Positions 8,202 to 16,740 are shown, counted from the first letter of the stretch. The stretch: DNA of 64,000 bases from Egibacteraceae bacterium (GCA_030447925.1 JAUJNX010000003.1:186001-250000); one strand, 5' to 3'. Numbers and translations are program-made. The notes: generated from the sequence alone by a model not told the origin.

Positions 8202-8732
8202 ATGGCCCAGCTGACGCACCGCGTGTGGATGACCCGCGCCCTCGCCCTGGCCAAGGAGGCGGTCCTCGTCGGCGAGGTGCCGGTCGGCGCCGTCGTCGTG
8301 CACGACGGCGTTGCGATCGCCGAGGCCCACAACCGCCGCGAGCTGGATTCCGACCCCACCGCCCACGCCGAGCTGCTCGCCGTGCGGGCCGCCGCCCGCG
8401 AGCTGGGGTCGTGGCGCCTGGAGGGCTGCACGCTCTACGTCACGCTGGAGCCCTGCACGATGTGCGCGGGGGCGCTGGTCCTGGCCCGCCTCCCCACCCT
8501 GGTCTTCGGCGCCACGGACCCCAAGGCCGGCGCGGTCGGCTCCCTGTACGACGTCCCGCGCGACGACCGCCTGAACCATCGCGTCGAGGTCGTGTCCGGC
8601 GTCCTCGCCGACGACGCCGGTGACCTGCTCACCCGCTTCTTCCGCGCCCGCCGCGCCAGGTCGCGCCACGACGCCCCCACCCCTACACTTCCCGACGGTC
8701 CATCCCCGGTGGAGTCGCATAGTCCGGCCTAG
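8202..8732 (+). CDS. tadA: tRNA-specific adenosine deaminase TadA
   Basis: A 176-residue zinc deaminase that converts A34 to inosine in tRNA-Arg(ACG). Catalytic H55-A-E57 and zinc ligands in P84-C-T-M-C88 are intact, with the usual 'VPVGAVVV' start. The tail (about 25 residues past the conserved domain) is unusual: its last codons run into the first 25 bases of the downstream tRNA-Ser gene, the stop being inside that gene. It is divergent from the photolyase-like gene. Confidence 0.95.
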   Translation: MAQLTHRVWMTRALALAKEAVLVGEVPVGAVVVHDGVAIAEAHNRRELDSDPTAHAELLAVRAAARELGSWRLEGCTLYVTLEPCTMCAGALVLARLPTLVFGATDPKAGAVGSLYDVPRDDRLNHRVEVVSGVLADDAGDLLTRFFRARRARSRHDAPTPTLPDGPSPVESHSPA

Positions 8733-8796
8733 TGCGCGCGCCTCGAAAGCGCGTAGGGAGGCAACTCCCTCGAGGGTTCGAATCCCTCCTCCACCA
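8708..8796 (+). tRNA. tRNA-Ser (anticodon CGA)
   Basis: A complete class II cloverleaf. Acceptor GGTGGAG (8708-8714) pairs with CTCCACC (8789-8795). The anticodon loop is CTCGAAA flanked by GCGCG/CGCGC. A long variable arm (GGGAG GCAA CTCCC) marks serine. The T arm is GAGGG-TTCGAAT-CCCTC. The base after the acceptor is A rather than the common G73, and CCA is not fully encoded. The 5' end overlaps the tadA reading frame. Confidence 0.93.
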
Positions 8797-9078
8797 CCCC
8801 TGATCCCCGGTTATCGCGCCCCATTGCGGCTCTGACCAGCGGCTGAGCAAGACGTCACCGGCGTCTCCCTAGCTTGCGCTAGACGACCGAGTAGACGACG
8901 GGGCCCGCGGACCCCGTCAGGAGCAGGCAGGGCCGAGTCCGAGGGCACGGCGGGAGGACGTCGGACGAGGGGGTGGAGCTGCTCGCGAAGAAGCCTCTGC
9001 GACCCTACCGGGAGGAGCCGAGGCTGCCGGGCATCGCCTGGGGTCGGGGGCCTGCCCGTTGACAGCAGCGACGGCCAG

Positions 9079-9708
9079 TTACGTGCCGCGGTCCATCCCG
9101 AGCGTGGCGATGAGGTCCTCGTGGAGTTGAAACCAGACGCGGTGGCAGGAGTCGACGTCGGTGCGGTCGACCCATGCGCGGTCGCCGGCTCGGGCTCGGC
9201 CCAGCGCGGCGGTGAACCGGGTGTCGTACCCGCGGAACCTTGCCAGGACGTCGCCCAGTTGCTCGTTGAGCGGGTGGAGCGCCTGATCGACGCCGGCGAG
9301 GGCGTCGAGGACCCGGTCGTCCCAGGTGGAGTCGGCGTGGTCATTGGGAGCGAGCCGGTCGCCGGGCGACGGTCTGAGCTGCCAGTCCGTGCAGGCGCGA
9401 AGCAGGATGGCGTTGAGCGGCAGGAACTCGCCGTGAACCCGGCGGACCTCCTCGGCACGGCCGGTACCGGCGAGCTCGGCCGCGAGCTGGCATTCGTTCT
9501 GCGCGCGGCCGCGTTCGGTGAGGGACCATCCCGTGGCGTCGGCGAAGGCGGTGTGGCTGGTCCAGCCGTGCGCCTCGGCGTCGAGCAGGAACTCCTCCAC
9601 GTGGGTGGGGTCGAGCTGGAACCGCCGAGCGATGGCCGCGCTGTCGGCGAAGCCGAGGATGCGGACCGCATGCAGGACGAGCAAGTCGGGGGGAGAGTCG
9701 TGTGTCAC
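9079..9708 (-). CDS. winged-helix-type regulator-like protein of the PEP-synthase/phosphatase module
   Basis: A 209-residue protein. The N-terminus ('LLVLHAVRILGFADSAAIARRFQL', 'VEEFLLDAEAHGWT', 'GWSLTERGRAQN') reads as a winged helix of the MarR/PadR kind; the helical remainder contains H-x-E-F and W-x-D motifs. GTG 9708 overlaps the TGA of the preceding gene (GTGA), so translation is coupled. It ends in TAA, uncommon in this window. It is likely a sensor/regulator for the divergent phosphotransferase gene, inferred from position. Confidence 0.62.
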   Translation of the reverse strand: MTHDSPPDLLVLHAVRILGFADSAAIARRFQLDPTHVEEFLLDAEAHGWTSHTAFADATGWSLTERGRAQNECQLAAELAGTGRAEEVRRVHGEFLPLNAILLRACTDWQLRPSPGDRLAPNDHADSTWDDRVLDALAGVDQALHPLNEQLGDVLARFRGYDTRFTAALGRARAGDRAWVDRTDVDSCHRVWFQLHEDLIATLGMDRGT

Positions 9709-10106
9709 GCGCCGGTGTCCTGTCGTGCCGCCAGCCGGGTGTAGTGCTGCTGGCATGCCTGCGGGGACTTGAATCCCATGGCCGTGGCGATCTGCGCCCA
9801 CGTCAGTCCTGCGCTGCGAGCAACGAACAGCAGGCCGGCTTCGAGTCCCTCGACCTCGGCCCGGGCTGCAGGCAGCAGCGTGAGCGCGTGCAGGAGATCG
9901 TCGGGGTGCAGGTCGGCGGAGCGCCAGACGGCGTAGTGCGCGAGGTCGACCGCTGATGGTGGGACCGGGGGCGGGCGCCATGGCCGCGCTTCGATCGCGT
10001 CTGCGGCCAACGTGCTGAGGCGCGTCTGGGCCTGGCGTTCGCGTGCGGCATGCGCGGCGTCGGCGTGCGGGTCCTCGTGCTTGCGGGTCACGCGACCAGA
10101 CTCCAT
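9705..10106 (-). CDS. small helix-turn-helix DNA-binding protein
   Basis: A 133-residue protein with a C-terminal HTH resembling sigma region 4 ('AGLTWAQIATAMGFKSPQA') and a helical middle ('HPDDLLHALTLLP'). It is coupled to the following regulator by a GTGA overlap. ATG 10106 lies directly beside the inverted repeats at 10109-10137, so autoregulation together with control of the divergent gene is likely. No effector domain is visible. Confidence 0.6.
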   Translation of the reverse strand: MESGRVTRKHEDPHADAAHAARERQAQTRLSTLAADAIEARPWRPPPVPPSAVDLAHYAVWRSADLHPDDLLHALTLLPAARAEVEGLEAGLLFVARSAGLTWAQIATAMGFKSPQACQQHYTRLAARQDTGA

Positions 10107-10108
10107 GA

Positions 10109-10137
10109 TCAACGCATCGTTGTCAACACGACGTTGA
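10109..10137. promoter_or_regulatory. two adjoining inverted repeats between divergent genes
   Basis: CAACG-CAT-CGTTG (10110-10122) is followed at once by TCAAC-ACGAC-GTTGA (10123-10137), between the regulator start (10106) and the phosphotransferase start (10148). The minus strand also reads TTGACA within this block. The half-sites share the core CAAC/GTTG, as expected for a dimer-bound operator controlling both directions. Confidence 0.55.
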
Positions 10138-10147
10138 GGATGGGCAG

Positions 10148-11389
10148 ATGCTCGTGCCACTTGTAGAGGCTGACCCCTCGATCTGCGGCGGCAAGGCGGC
10201 CATGCTCGGCGCGATGCTGCGCGCGGGACTCCCGGTGCCCGAGGGGTTCGTACTGTCGTTCGCCGTGTACCGCGCCGCTCTGGGCGAACTCCCACCTCGT
10301 GTTCTCGCCCAGCGACCCGAGCTCCTGCGGGAGCTGGTTGAGAAGCGGCCGCTCCCCCGTTCCCTGCTCGAGTCGCTGGAGCGCGCGATCGAACGGCTCG
10401 ATGCTCCCCATTTGGCCGTGCGCTCGTCGGCCGCGTACGAAGACACCAGCGAGGCGTCGGCCGCAGGCCAGTACGAGAGCGTGCTCGCGGTCCAGGGGGT
10501 CGCAGGGGTCGCCGACGCGCTCCGCGTCTGCTGGGGCTCCCTGTTCTCCTCCCGCGCGCTCGCCTACCGAGCCGGCGGACCGGGAGACCCCGACCGGCAC
10601 CACGAACCGGGGATGGCGGTCATCGTCCAACGCCACGTCGACGCCGAGATGTCCGGCGTCATGTTCACACCCCCGGACCAGGACGGCGTCACCGTGATCG
10701 AGTCCGCCTGGGGACTGGGCACCAGCGTTGTCGCCGGCACCGTCACACCGGACACCTACCGTGTCCAGGCGGACGGGACCGTCACCTGTGCCGTCGCGGA
10801 CAAGCGGACCCGACGCGATCGCCACGGCACCGAGGTTCTCGTGCGAGAGGTGCCCGCCGTCGAACGTGAGCGCGCCACGCTGGGCGGCGCGACCGCCACG
10901 GGACTGGCGGCGCTGGGCACGAAGGTCGCCGCAGCCCTCGGCGGCCCGCAGGACATCGAGTGGGCCATCGCCGACGGTCGCGCCTGGCTGCTGCAGGCAC
11001 GCCCCATCACAGCGGCGCCCCCGCCCACGCCACCCTCGGCCGCCACCTCCCCGGATCCGGCCAGGCTGACGCTGACCGGAACGCCCGGCAGCCACGGGAC
11101 CGCGACCGGTACGGCCCGCACCGTCCGTGGACCGCGCGACTTCGTACGCGTGCGGCCCGGCGACGTGCTGGTGTGTCCCTTCACCGACCCCGCCTGGACA
11201 CCGCTGCTCCGCATCGCCGACGGCGTGGTCACCGAGACGGGAGGGACGCTCTCCCACGCCGCGATCGTCGCCCGCGAACACGGCATCCCGGCCGTGCTCG
11301 GTGTACCCGACGCCCTCGAGCGGGTCCATGACGGCGTCACTGTCACCATCAACGGCACCACCGGCACGGTGACCATCCCGACCAGCTGA
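10148..11389 (+). CDS. compact PEP-synthase/rifampin-phosphotransferase-like enzyme (ATP-grasp + swivelling His domain)
   Basis: A 413-residue protein. Residues about 1-280 are the pyruvate-phosphate-dikinase ATP-grasp domain: 'GGKAAMLGAML', 'LAVRSSAAYEDT', 'GVMFTP', 'ESAWGLG', 'QDIEWAIADG' and 'LLQARPI'. Residues about 310-405 are the PEP-utiliser swivel domain with catalytic histidine in 'TETGGTLSHAAIVAREHG'. The third domain (PEP/pyruvate barrel or rifamycin-binding middle) present in full-length relatives is absent. The histidine can be phosphorylated in principle, but the acceptor is unknown. The adjacent histidine phosphatase and regulators suggest a self-contained small-molecule phosphorylation module. 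Confidence 0.83.
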   Translation: MLVPLVEADPSICGGKAAMLGAMLRAGLPVPEGFVLSFAVYRAALGELPPRVLAQRPELLRELVEKRPLPRSLLESLERAIERLDAPHLAVRSSAAYEDTSEASAAGQYESVLAVQGVAGVADALRVCWGSLFSSRALAYRAGGPGDPDRHHEPGMAVIVQRHVDAEMSGVMFTPPDQDGVTVIESAWGLGTSVVAGTVTPDTYRVQADGTVTCAVADKRTRRDRHGTEVLVREVPAVERERATLGGATATGLAALGTKVAAALGGPQDIEWAIADGRAWLLQARPITAAPPPTPPSAATSPDPARLTLTGTPGSHGTATGTARTVRGPRDFVRVRPGDVLVCPFTDPAWTPLLRIADGVVTETGGTLSHAAIVAREHGIPAVLGVPDALERVHDGVTVTINGTTGTVTIPTS

Positions 11390-11455
11390 GCTGGTACCAA
11401 CGCTACGGGAGTAGGAGAGCGGGCGGCCCCTCAGTTGCCGCACCGAGCGAGGACC

Positions 11456-12070
11456 ATGCCGACCCGCCACCTCTACCTCGCCCGCCACGGAGCCGCCAAC
11501 GCGCTCGGTGAACTCACCGGAACCGGCACCCGGCAAGCACGGCTCCTGGGAGAGCGGCTCGCCACCCTGCCGATCGACGTGGTCTGGCACTCACCCCTGC
11601 CACGAGCCGCCACCAGCGCCCAGGAGATCGCCGGCCACCTTCCCGGCGTGCCCATGATCGAGGCCCCGGAACTCATCGACCACATCCCCTACGTGCCGCC
11701 TGCCGACGAGACCCCGCCGCCCTGGACCGGATTCTTCGACGGCTACACCAAGACCGAGGCGTCCGCAGGAGAGCTGATCGCTGACACCCTGCTCGCCAGG
11801 TTCGGCAGTGCCACAGCCGCGGCTACCGCGAGGAGGCCCACCGACACCCACGAGGTGCTCATCACGCACTCCTACCCCATCGCCTGGCTCGTCCGGCATG
11901 CCGTCGGCGCACCGGCAACCCGCTGGCTCGGCCTCGACACCGCGAACGCCGCGCTCACCCTCATCGAGCACCGCTGCGGCCTGCCACCCGCGCTCGTGTT
12001 GTTCAACGAGATGAGCCACCTCCCGACAGACCTGCGCTGGACCGGATTCCCCACCACCACCCGGCCCTGA
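11456..12070 (+). CDS. histidine phosphatase (phosphoglycerate-mutase-like) family protein
   Basis: A 204-residue protein with the phosphohistidine motif 'LARHGAAN' (R10-H11-G12) near the start, the second half 'VVWHSPLPRAATSAQEIA' and the distal catalytic His in 'VLITHSYPIAWLV'. It removes phosphate from a small molecule or protein; the substrate is unknown. It lies 66 bases after the phosphotransferase-like gene on the same strand. ATG 11456 is chosen after AGCGAGG; TTG 11435 is an alternative. Confidence 0.85.
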   Translation: MPTRHLYLARHGAANALGELTGTGTRQARLLGERLATLPIDVVWHSPLPRAATSAQEIAGHLPGVPMIEAPELIDHIPYVPPADETPPPWTGFFDGYTKTEASAGELIADTLLARFGSATAAATARRPTDTHEVLITHSYPIAWLVRHAVGAPATRWLGLDTANAALTLIEHRCGLPPALVLFNEMSHLPTDLRWTGFPTTTRP

Positions 12071-12409
12071 ACGTCCGCGACCTGCTCACCGACCAAGCTC
12101 ACTGGCGCTCTGCCGACCCGCGAACCGACAACCAGCGATAGCGCCCGTCCAGGGGTCGGGGCCACCAACGTCGGCTAGGCAGGCCTGACATCGGCGCGAG
12201 CACATCGAGCCGTTGCCGCAGGTCGGTGGTGTTCGAATACGACGCTGTTCGGTCCACCCACATCGGCAGGGCGGGCCACCGGTCCCGCCCGGCAGGGGCA
12301 GCTTCGGCCTGCCTCCGTGGCACGCGCACCGGGGGCGCCGACGAGGCGGGAATCAGCGGCAGGCGCTCGCGTTCCGTGGTCTACTATTGTGGTAGTGGAG
12401 GTGATGCGG
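12071..12409. other. 339-base intergenic stretch
   Basis: No convincing gene. A minus-strand frame at 12329-12099 is open but has no recognisable motif or good ribosome site. Just before the next gene, 12381-12395 reads CTAC-TATTGTG-GTAG, containing a TACTAT that could be a -10 element, with no good -35. This may be the right boundary of a tRNA-linked insertion starting near 8797. Confidence 0.4.
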
Positions 12410-13423
12410 ATGCGGTGGGGTCGTGATCCCGTGGTGCGGGTGGTCGTGCTGTGCGTCGCCGCGGGGGCGCTGCTGGCGACCAGCGGCCCGCGAACGTCGA
12501 TCGAGGCCAGTGTCGACCTTCCCGTGGAGGTGCCCGCAGGCGGGACCGCGTCGGTCCTGGTCACGGTCGCGGGTACCGCCGCGGCCGCCACCCAGGCCGA
12601 GCCGGTCGTGCCCTGGGACCTGTCCGCCTCCCTCAGGACCGAGACGACGACGCCGGGACCGCTGATCGTGGCGCGGCGGGCCTCCGGAGACGTTCCACTG
12701 CGGCGGGGCGAGGGCCACCCCGACGCCTGCCCGCCCGGCGAGGCCTGCGTGCGGCGCTACCGGGTGGTGGTGCGCGCACCCGCGGACCACCCGCTGCGCG
12801 ATGACCTGTGGCTGCGGGCCGAGGTCAACTACGACGGCGTCGTCCGGCACGAGGGCCGCACCGTGGACCTGCGCGGGGACACACCGCCGGATGAGGCGAA
12901 CCTCGCCCTCGCGGTCGACGACGGCGCGCGGACGGTCGTCGCCGACACCGATGGCGTCGATTCCTATGTCGAGCACCCGGCCGACGCGCGCCCCGCGGTG
13001 CTGGTCACCCGCGAGCAGCCGGTGGTGCGCGCCGTCGTGCGCCAGGCATACGTCCGCGAGGGGATCCCCGACCTCCCTCCCGGGGCCGACCGGGCGAGCG
13101 GGTACGGCAGTGTGGAGATGCAGGTGCTCGCCGGCGACGCCGACACCACGGCCACCGCGCTCTGGCGTCGCGCGGACGGCTCCAGGGTCGCGTCGTTCGG
13201 GCCGGGCGGCGAGGGTTGGCAGGAGCACAAGGCCGAGTTGCGCTGCGAGGGCGCGCGGTGCGCCCTGGAACTCGACCTCGTCGTCCGGCTCGATCAGGGG
13301 GAGTGGGCGCTGTTCACCGCCTCCGACCTCGTCGTCCGGCCCGCACCGCGTCCCACCTCCGCCTCCGAACCGGACGCCCGCTACCCCGCCGCGGGACCGC
13401 CGGAGTTCGAGGTGGTGCCGTGA
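12410..13423 (+). CDS. exported hypothetical protein with N-terminal hydrophobic segment
   Basis: A 337-residue protein. A short basic start (M-R-W-G-R-D) precedes a hydrophobic core ('VVRVVVLCVAAGALLA'), probably an uncleaved or cleaved signal. The rest is beta-rich and soluble, with a Cys pair in 'CPPGEACVRR' and another in 'CEGARCAL'. GGAGG lies 8 bases before ATG 12410. Its stop overlaps the next start (GTGA), so the two envelope proteins are probably coupled. No known family recognised. Confidence 0.65.
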   Translation: MRWGRDPVVRVVVLCVAAGALLATSGPRTSIEASVDLPVEVPAGGTASVLVTVAGTAAAATQAEPVVPWDLSASLRTETTTPGPLIVARRASGDVPLRRGEGHPDACPPGEACVRRYRVVVRAPADHPLRDDLWLRAEVNYDGVVRHEGRTVDLRGDTPPDEANLALAVDDGARTVVADTDGVDSYVEHPADARPAVLVTREQPVVRAVVRQAYVREGIPDLPPGADRASGYGSVEMQVLAGDADTTATALWRRADGSRVASFGPGGEGWQEHKAELRCEGARCALELDLVVRLDQGEWALFTASDLVVRPAPRPTSASEPDARYPAAGPPEFEVVP

Positions 13424-13956
13424 GACCGGCCGGCGCGGGACTCGCGGGGCCGCTGGGGCTCACCGCCCTCGCCGTGCTCGTGGTCAACGACCACGTCCTG
13501 AAGCCCGCGCTGGGGAACTGGTGGACGGGCAAGCTCTCCGACGTCGCCGCCCTGGTCGTCGCGCCGCTGGCGGCGCAGGCGGCCTGGGAGCTCGCCGGTG
13601 CGGCCCTGCGGCGCTACCACCGGCCCAGCGCCGCCGCCCTGCGGGCGGGTGCTCTGGCGACCGGCTCGCTGCTGATCGCCATCAAGCTGTCAAGGGCCGC
13701 CAACGAGGTGTACGAGGCCGCGCTCGGGGCGGCGCAGTGGCTCCCGGCTGCCGCGGCGGCGGTCCTGCTTGGCTCGCCCACGCCGCCCCTGTGGACGGTC
13801 GAGTCGATCAGCGACCCGACCGACCTGCTCGCCCTGCCGGCCCTCGCCCTGCCGCTCCTCAGCGCGGCAGCGACGGGGTGGCCGCAGAGGCGGACGTGGC
13901 GGGCGATGACGTTCTCCTCGAGGCCGACGCGGCCGGGTAGTGGGCCGGGCACATAG
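13420..13956 (+). CDS. multi-pass membrane protein with TGKLSD motif
   Basis: A 178-residue protein with about five hydrophobic segments. The early motif 'VVNDHVLKPALGNWWTGKLS' continues into D-V-A-A-L-V-V-A-P. I associate this 'N-D-x-x-L-K ... T-G-K-L-S-D' pattern with an uncharacterised integral-membrane family, from memory. GTG 13420 overlaps the previous stop. Role unknown; it probably acts with the exported partner upstream. Confidence 0.65.
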   Translation: MRPAGAGLAGPLGLTALAVLVVNDHVLKPALGNWWTGKLSDVAALVVAPLAAQAAWELAGAALRRYHRPSAAALRAGALATGSLLIAIKLSRAANEVYEAALGAAQWLPAAAAAVLLGSPTPPLWTVESISDPTDLLALPALALPLLSAAATGWPQRRTWRAMTFSSRPTRPGSGPGT

Positions 13957-13988
13957 GGCATGTGCTACATCTCTGCCACAGTCGTAGC

Positions 13989-14249
13989 ATGAGTGAGGTC
14001 GCGTCGCGGGAGCTCCGCAATGACACGGCCGGCGTGCTCGGGCGCGTGCAGGCCGGCGAGGACGTGGTGATCACGGTGAACGGTCGCCGGGTGGCCCGGC
14101 TCGTGCCGGTGCAGGCGGCTCGCCGTCGCTGGCTGCCCCGTGAGGAGCTCGCCCGCCGGCTGCGCACGGCGCAGGCCGACCCGGGACTGCGCGAGGAGCT
14201 CGCCGTGCTCGCTGGCGACACCACCGACGACCCGGGCCCCGTCGGATGA
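13989..14249 (+). CDS. Phd/YefM-type antitoxin
   Basis: An 86-residue protein. The N-terminal half (S-E-V-A-S-R-E-L-R-N-D-T-A-G-V-L, then 'VVITVNGRRVARLVPV') is the Phd fold that binds DNA. The charged C-terminal tail would wrap the toxin. It overlaps the PIN toxin by ATGA. The operon is expected to be autorepressed; the 30-base upstream gap contains AT-richer sequence (GTGCTACATC, CGTAGC). Confidence 0.85.
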   Translation: MSEVASRELRNDTAGVLGRVQAGEDVVITVNGRRVARLVPVQAARRRWLPREELARRLRTAQADPGLREELAVLAGDTTDDPGPVG

Positions 14250-14644
14250 CGGCGCGCGGGGTCCTCGACACCAGCGTGTTCATCGCGGCCGAGTCCGGTC
14301 GCGGTCTCAACGAGGAGATGTTGCCCGAGGAGTCCGCGATCTCCGTCATCACCCTCGCCGAGCTCCAGGCCGGGGTGCTCGCGGCCAGGGACACCCGGAC
14401 CCGGGCACGGCGGCTGGCCACCCTGGAGGCGTTCAGCGACATCGAGGTGTTGGATGTCGAGCCCGCGACCGCGCTGGTGTGGGCACAGATGCGCGTGGAG
14501 CTCGCCGAGAACCGGCGCCGGGTGAACGTGAACGACCTGTGGATCGCCGCGTCCGCGGCCAGTCGCGGCCTCCCGGTCGTCACGCAGGACGACGACTTCA
14601 GCGCGGTGGACGGGATCGCGGGACTGGTCGTCGTCCGCCTATGA
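14246..14644 (+). CDS. PIN-domain toxin, VapC family
   Basis: A 132-residue predicted Mg-dependent ribonuclease. The acidic quartet is present: D8 (V-L-D-T-S), E39 (T-L-A-E-L), D97 (N-D-L-W-I-A) and D115-D117 (T-Q-D-D-D-F). The start overlaps the antitoxin stop, the standard toxin-antitoxin layout. The gene looks intact. Confidence 0.9.
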   Translation: MTARGVLDTSVFIAAESGRGLNEEMLPEESAISVITLAELQAGVLAARDTRTRARRLATLEAFSDIEVLDVEPATALVWAQMRVELAENRRRVNVNDLWIAASAASRGLPVVTQDDDFSAVDGIAGLVVVRL

Positions 14645-14749
14645 ACGGTGGCGCGAGGTGGTGGAGGGCGGGCCTGCTGTGGGCGGCAGACTCGGCGGGG
14701 CGGCGGGCCGCGTAGGGCGGCCGGCGGGGACGGGGAGGCTGCGGGCGGC

Positions 14750-15334
14750 GTGGGCGAGATGCGGGACCGGATGCTGCGCGGTGAGCTCTACAACGGCGTC
14801 GACCCCGAGAGCCAGGCCGAGTTCGACCGCGTGCAGGACCTGCTCGCGCGGTTCAACGCGACCGCGCCGCGCGCGCGGGCGGAGCGCGACGCCCTGCTGC
14901 GCGAGGCGCTGCGCCACGTCGGCGAGGGGGTCGTCGTGCGCGCGCCGTTCTTCTGCGAGTACGGCGCGGTCAGCATCGGGGCGGGGACCTTCGTCAACGT
15001 GGGCGCGGTCCTGCTCGACGTCGCGCCGATCGCGATCGGCGCGGCCTGCCAGATCGCCTCGCGGGTGCAGCTGCTCACCGCCACCCACCCCATCGACCCG
15101 GGGCCCCGCCGGCTCGGCTGGGAGTACGCCCAGCCCATCACCATCGCCGACAACGTGTGGCTCGGCGGCGGGGTGATCGTCTGCCCGGGCGTGACCATCG
15201 GCGAGGACACCGTCGTCGGCGCCGGCGCGGTCGTCACCCGCGACCTGCCCGCCGGCGTCGTCGCCGCCGGCGTCCCCGCCCGCGTCCTGCGCGAGATCGA
15301 CGAGTCCGACCGCGTGGAGGTCCCGCCCCGCTGA
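14750..15334 (+). CDS. maltose/galactoside O-acetyltransferase-like hexapeptide acetyltransferase
   Basis: A 194-residue protein. The N-terminal cap 'MLRGELYNGVDPE' is typical of Maa/LacA/NodL enzymes. It is followed by a left-handed beta-helix with hexapeptide turns and the catalytic His in 'LTATHPIDP', then 'GVIVCPGVTIGEDTVVGAG'. It transfers acetyl from acetyl-CoA to a sugar hydroxyl. GTG 14750 is preferred because GGGGAGG lies about 12 bases upstream; ATG 14759 is the alternative. Confidence 0.88.
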   Translation: MGEMRDRMLRGELYNGVDPESQAEFDRVQDLLARFNATAPRARAERDALLREALRHVGEGVVVRAPFFCEYGAVSIGAGTFVNVGAVLLDVAPIAIGAACQIASRVQLLTATHPIDPGPRRLGWEYAQPITIADNVWLGGGVIVCPGVTIGEDTVVGAGAVVTRDLPAGVVAAGVPARVLREIDESDRVEVPPR

Positions 15335-15347
15335 TCGCCCTCCCGCG

Positions 15348-16475
15348 TCAGGGGAGCGTGCGGACCTCGGCGGCGGGGAGGCCCTTGTCCCACCAGTGGG
15401 CGTGGCGGGCGTAGACGGTGGGCTCGCGGTCCGCCAGGAAGCGGACCAGCGCGTCCGCCTCCGCGGCCAGCCCGCTCCAGGCCGCGGCATCGAGCCGCCG
15501 GAAGGCGGTCGCCTCGATGCCGCCGTCGACAGCGCGCCAGACGCCCGCGACCTGGCCGTCGACGAGCAGGGTCGGCAGCACGTCGCCGTTGCGGCGGATG
15601 ACCGCGGCGCGGTGCTCGGCGGGGAGGACGCGTGCCCGGTCGGCGTAGGCGAGCAGGACGCTGTCCCACATCGGCAGGAGGCGCGGCGGCGCCGCCACGT
15701 CCTCGGGCGGGAGCGACGCCCCCCGCACGTCGACGAGCGTCGCCCCGCCGGGTCCCTCGAAGGCCACGAGGTCGTCGCGCAGGTCGTCCAGCGCCTGGCG
15801 CACCACCCCGCGCCCGAGGAGGGTGAACGTCGCGGCGTCCTGCACCGAGGCGGGGCCGAATGCGCGTAGGTAGCGCAGGAGCAGCGACCGGACGGCGTCG
15901 CCGTGCGCCACCGCGCCCGCCGGCGGGGCGGCGACGAACGACGACGGCCGCCGGAACGACCACGGCCCGCCCGTCGGCACGTGGTGCAGGGGTGCGAACG
16001 TCTTCAAGGCCCACCACAGGCGCGGCTCGCGCACCCCGAGCTCGGCCTCCAGGAGGTCCTCGATCTCGACGCGGGTGCGCGGGACGGCGGCGAGCGCCGC
16101 GAGTCGCGGGAGCAGGGCATCGGCGTCGGCGGCGGCGAGCCCGGTCGTCGTGTAGCGACGGTCGTGGAGCCGCGCCCCGCGGAGGGTCGGCAGCATCGCC
16201 CCGTGGAACGTCGCCCAGTCACCCGCGCGCACCGCGTGCAGCGTGCTGCGCAGCAGCGTCGCCTTGACCACCTCGCCGTCGGCGAAGGCGGCGTCCAGCG
16301 CCGCCGCGTCGAACCCGGCCACCCGGTTCCACAGCGCGAGGTACGGCGACGCGGGCTCCTGGGCCTGGAGGGCGAGGACGTCGCCCAGGGCGTCGGCGAC
16401 CCCCACGAGCGCACGCCCCAGCAGCAGCTGCCGGTCCAGCGTCGCCCGGTTGAGCTGCCGTTCGCTGAGCCGCAT
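15348..16475 (-). CDS. AlkZ/YcaQ-like winged-helix protein (HTH_42 superfamily)
   Basis: A 375-residue protein of the superfamily that includes DNA-crosslink glycosylases. A catalytic-loop-like Q37-A-Q39 in 'VLALQAQEPASPY', 'TLLRSTLHAVRAGDW', and the C-terminal 'VLPTLLVDGQVAGVWR' segment are visible. The tandem winged-helix architecture and length fit the family. A role in repair of bulky or crosslinked lesions is inferred from the family. A diverged, frame-broken relative lies at 61.3-62.5 kb. Confidence 0.82.
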   Translation of the reverse strand: MRLSERQLNRATLDRQLLLGRALVGVADALGDVLALQAQEPASPYLALWNRVAGFDAAALDAAFADGEVVKATLLRSTLHAVRAGDWATFHGAMLPTLRGARLHDRRYTTTGLAAADADALLPRLAALAAVPRTRVEIEDLLEAELGVREPRLWWALKTFAPLHHVPTGGPWSFRRPSSFVAAPPAGAVAHGDAVRSLLLRYLRAFGPASVQDAATFTLLGRGVVRQALDDLRDDLVAFEGPGGATLVDVRGASLPPEDVAAPPRLLPMWDSVLLAYADRARVLPAEHRAAVIRRNGDVLPTLLVDGQVAGVWRAVDGGIEATAFRRLDAAAWSGLAAEADALVRFLADREPTVYARHAHWWDKGLPAAEVRTLP

Positions 16476-16740
16476 CGCCCCCCGCCGTCCGCCGCCGCAT
16501 CCCGGCGCCCCGAGGGCACGCCGCCGGCCCGCGTTCTACCCGGACGCCCCGGCGGCGGCACCCCTCGCACCCTCCCCGGCGGCCAACGCCGCCCCAGGCG
16601 CCGTGGGGCGCCCCTCGCGCGGGCGTGGTTCGTGGACGGCAGGTGGTCCGGCAGCGACCACGTGGTGCCGCCGGGCTGAGCCCGCCGCGGCCTGTCGCCG
16701 TCCAGCACGGGCAGAGCGCGGGACCGCCGGCGGGCGGGGG

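Noticed and set aside
9079..9981. Longer 300-residue start for the winged-helix regulator
   Set aside because: The extension is an out-of-frame reading of the upstream gene; GTG 9708 with GTGA coupling is the natural start.
12225..12250. GTTCGAATAC as a second tRNA T-loop or att copy
   Set aside because: No cloverleaf arms around it and it does not match the tRNA-Ser 3' end beyond the common T-loop bases.
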